From an uncultured Selenomonadales bacterium (GTDB taxonomy: Bacteria > Bacillota_C > Negativicutes > Selenomonadales > Selenomonadaceae), in contig CAMYWI010000056.1 of NCBI GenBank assembly GCA_947302675.1, forward strand, positions 1 through 7,517: a stretch of 7,517 bases of DNA, in the 5' to 3' direction. Positions 5,984 through 7,517 of this stretch are shown here, in pieces. The notes under the pieces are model-generated. The model saw only the letters and a program-made list of their open reading frames with translations, was not told the DNA's origin and made no database searches. How positions within the stretch are numbered: the stretch's first letter is position 1; each line of letters opens with the position of its first letter. The translations under genes were made by a program, and so were the position numbers.

Positions 5984-7517
5984 TCAAATCGTCGGTTTCA
6001 TCAACTCGTCGGCAATATTCTTGTAAATGAACTCGCTCGCCAACATGCCGTTAAGCTTGGGATAGTTGAGATACTTGTCGAAAACTTCTCTGCGCTCGGC
6101 GGCCTTGTAGTCGTCGCCGTCAATGAAAACCCTCTGCATAAGCGCGGCGATGCCTTCTAAATCTTTGCCGTCAATCGTGTAAGACGCCCGCAAAATTTCT
6201 TCGCCCAAATCATTGTGCATTTGCGTTTCGCGGCGCAGATAGATCATTGGCTTATCGACGTATTGATACTCGGCGGTAAAGGAGCCGCAGTCGTGAATCA
6301 TGCCGTCGCTCGTCGCGAAAACATCTTGATAATATGCTCCCGTGTAAACTCGCGCATTGGGCAAATCGTTCCACGCCTGCATATAATCTTCAAAAGCATC
6401 AACGGAAGGAAAGACGCCCTCGCTGACCGCAGAGAAAAGCAACCACGGGTGCGGCTTGACCACCCACGAAATTTCCTGGTGAGCCTTCGCGAACTCGTAC
6501 ATGAACTTGTAATTGTATTGGAAAGTCGCGTATGAAATATCAACATGCCACTTTATGGAATGATGCGGTGCCCAAATAATTTTTTTCGCGTCGGGGCGTG
6601 TCATCTTCCAATCGAATTGAAAATTTACGTCATGTTCAAAGAAAATATCCATTTTCGGATAGCCGGCGAAAACTCCTCTAGGCATACCGCTAACAGCAAG
6701 TTTCTTGTACATGTCATGACCAATGACGGAGGTAAAAAACACCTTCCAAGCTATGATAAAGATCTGGAGGCTGTAAAAAGCTTTTTGATGTAAGGAAGTG
6801 TCGAAAGCGTAGGGAATGTGAGTTATGAGAGTTTTCGCCGTCAACTTGTCAACCCGAAATGCATACGGCAGGAAGTTAAGATAGGGCGTCAAGAAAATTA
6901 ACACGTCTTGTTCGGGGACAACCGCGTTTATGTTGTGCAAGGGAACTACGTTTTCAGCAATTTTTTGGAGCTGTTCAATGCCGCGCGAAAAATCATCTAT
7001 GACAAGCTCGTTTATCTCTTTATGAAAATCCAGAGAGAAGAAAACCGTCACTTCAAAGCGCGGGTCGTTGGCGAACATTTTATAAAAATCGTCGCCGCAC
7101 CAATGAGCCGCCTCAATCATAACAAAGCCGACTTTGATTTTGTCCTTGCGCCGAATCCTTTTCACGGAGACGGTGAGCACGTTCTTGATAAAGGCGTTGT
7201 AGTCTTTTTTGGGAGTGATTCGCGCTAAGTCGTTGAAAAAATTGTAAGTCAGGTCGCAGAAATTCTGCGCGGGAATCAACTCTTTTTGGCAGAGGTGGAA
7301 GGCGAGCAGGGAGTTCGCAATGCGCGTGCCCGTCACATTTAAATGCGTCATGTCGCAAAAACAATGGTAGTTGAAACGTTCAAACATGTCGACGCACGTA
7401 AAATCGTATTCAACTTCGAGATTATGAATCGTCTCGCGGAAATTTTTTAAAAGTTCCTGGTCGAAATGCTTTCGCGCCGCCGCCGTGTACGGAAAGACCA
7501 CGCCAATAGGTTTCGCG
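5984..7517 (-). CDS. SGNH-like / CDP-glycerol glycerophosphotransferase fusion protein, copy 1 (N-terminus off the right edge)
   Basis: The frame is open to the window edge; 510 codons are visible, starting AKPIGVVFP, which aligns with residue 284 of copy 2. About 280 N-terminal residues should lie outside. The GTG at 7501 is internal, not the start. Counting from the first visible codon, CDMTHLN (54-60) is the SGNH block V Asp/His pair. KIKVGFVMIEAAHWCGDD (126-143) opens a GT-B domain with SGMPRG and GYPKMD (276-290; compare GYPRxD in TagB/TagF proteins), IIWAPHHSI, WVVKPHPWLL (351-360) and TSDGMIHDCGSF (402-413). The protein is intact here and ends with TGA at 5984-5986. Family knowledge: this domain transfers glycerol phosphate from CDP-glycerol. 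That the acceptor is a surface glycan or protein is inference. Copy 2 follows in tandem and tagD after it. Confidence 0.85.
   Translation of the reverse strand, partial: AKPIGVVFPYTAAARKHFDQELLKNFRETIHNLEVEYDFTCVDMFERFNYHCFCDMTHLNVTGTRIANSLLAFHLCQKELIPAQNFCDLTYNFFNDLARITPKKDYNAFIKNVLTVSVKRIRRKDKIKVGFVMIEAAHWCGDDFYKMFANDPRFEVTVFFSLDFHKEINELVIDDFSRGIEQLQKIAENVVPLHNINAVVPEQDVLIFLTPYLNFLPYAFRVDKLTAKTLITHIPYAFDTSLHQKAFYSLQIFIIAWKVFFTSVIGHDMYKKLAVSGMPRGVFAGYPKMDIFFEHDVNFQFDWKMTRPDAKKIIWAPHHSIKWHVDISYATFQYNYKFMYEFAKAHQEISWVVKPHPWLLFSAVSEGVFPSVDAFEDYMQAWNDLPNARVYTGAYYQDVFATSDGMIHDCGSFTAEYQYVDKPMIYLRRETQMHNDLGEEILRASYTIDGKDLEGIAALMQRVFIDGDDYKAAERREVFDKYLNYPKLNGMLASEFIYKNIADELMKPTI

Noticed and set aside
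7499..7501. GTG at 7501 as the start of copy 1
   Set aside because: The frame continues to the window edge, and the codons upstream (AKPIG) match residues 284-288 of copy 2, so this is an internal codon.
3601..7517. A mobile element or insertion as the cause of the break or duplication
   Set aside because: No transposase, terminal inverted repeats or target-site duplication are visible; the break is a simple small deletion.

Overview
All genes in this window read on the minus strand, so gene order runs from high to low coordinates. The window is densely packed, with intergenic gaps of 3 to 80 bases. Shine-Dalgarno sites are mostly strong, and two of the six visible starts are TTG. The SerS sequence, the SD sites, the CDP-glycerol genes and the mixed AT/GC composition suggest a Firmicutes-type bacterium. 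My best guess is the Negativicutes (Selenomonas relatives), inferred from overall protein character and not proven by any marker.

Upstream block (7517 to 3194): two tandem paralogues of a large multidomain protein, then a glycerol-3-phosphate cytidylyltransferase (TagD type). The large proteins combine a Rossmann-like N-terminal region (seen only in copy 2), an SGNH-hydrolase-like domain with a conserved DMxHLN block, and a C-terminal CDP-glycerol:glycerophosphotransferase-like GT-B domain. TagD makes CDP-glycerol, the expected donor for that last domain, so the block looks like a glycerophosphate-decoration cassette acting on a cell-surface polymer or protein. The first paralogue (5984-7517) runs off the window edge. 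The second (3601-5959) is broken: relative to its sister it has lost a net 26 bases near 4265, which removes a GYPKMD motif and shifts the frame into a TAA stop. Both halves otherwise stay open and conserved.

Downstream block (3174 to 1): a probable sigma-A promoter (TTGAAA-17-TAAAAT) drives serS (TTG start at 3113). Next come a divergent FtsZ/tubulin-family GTPase that lacks the canonical T4 and T7 residues and has no C-terminal tail, a Cof-type HAD phosphatase, and the first 66 codons of a tandem duplicate of that phosphatase at the left edge. The serS promoter overlaps a hairpin (ACCTCC...GGAGGT plus a T run) that could end transcription from the CDP-glycerol block or hide the serS ribosome site in read-through RNA.

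No RNA genes, CRISPR arrays, insertion sequences or attachment sites were seen. The most notable items are the duplicated SGNH/glycerophosphotransferase fusion with TagD, the broken copy with its frame-restoring T tract, the degenerate FtsZ-like protein in a serS operon, and the serS leader.
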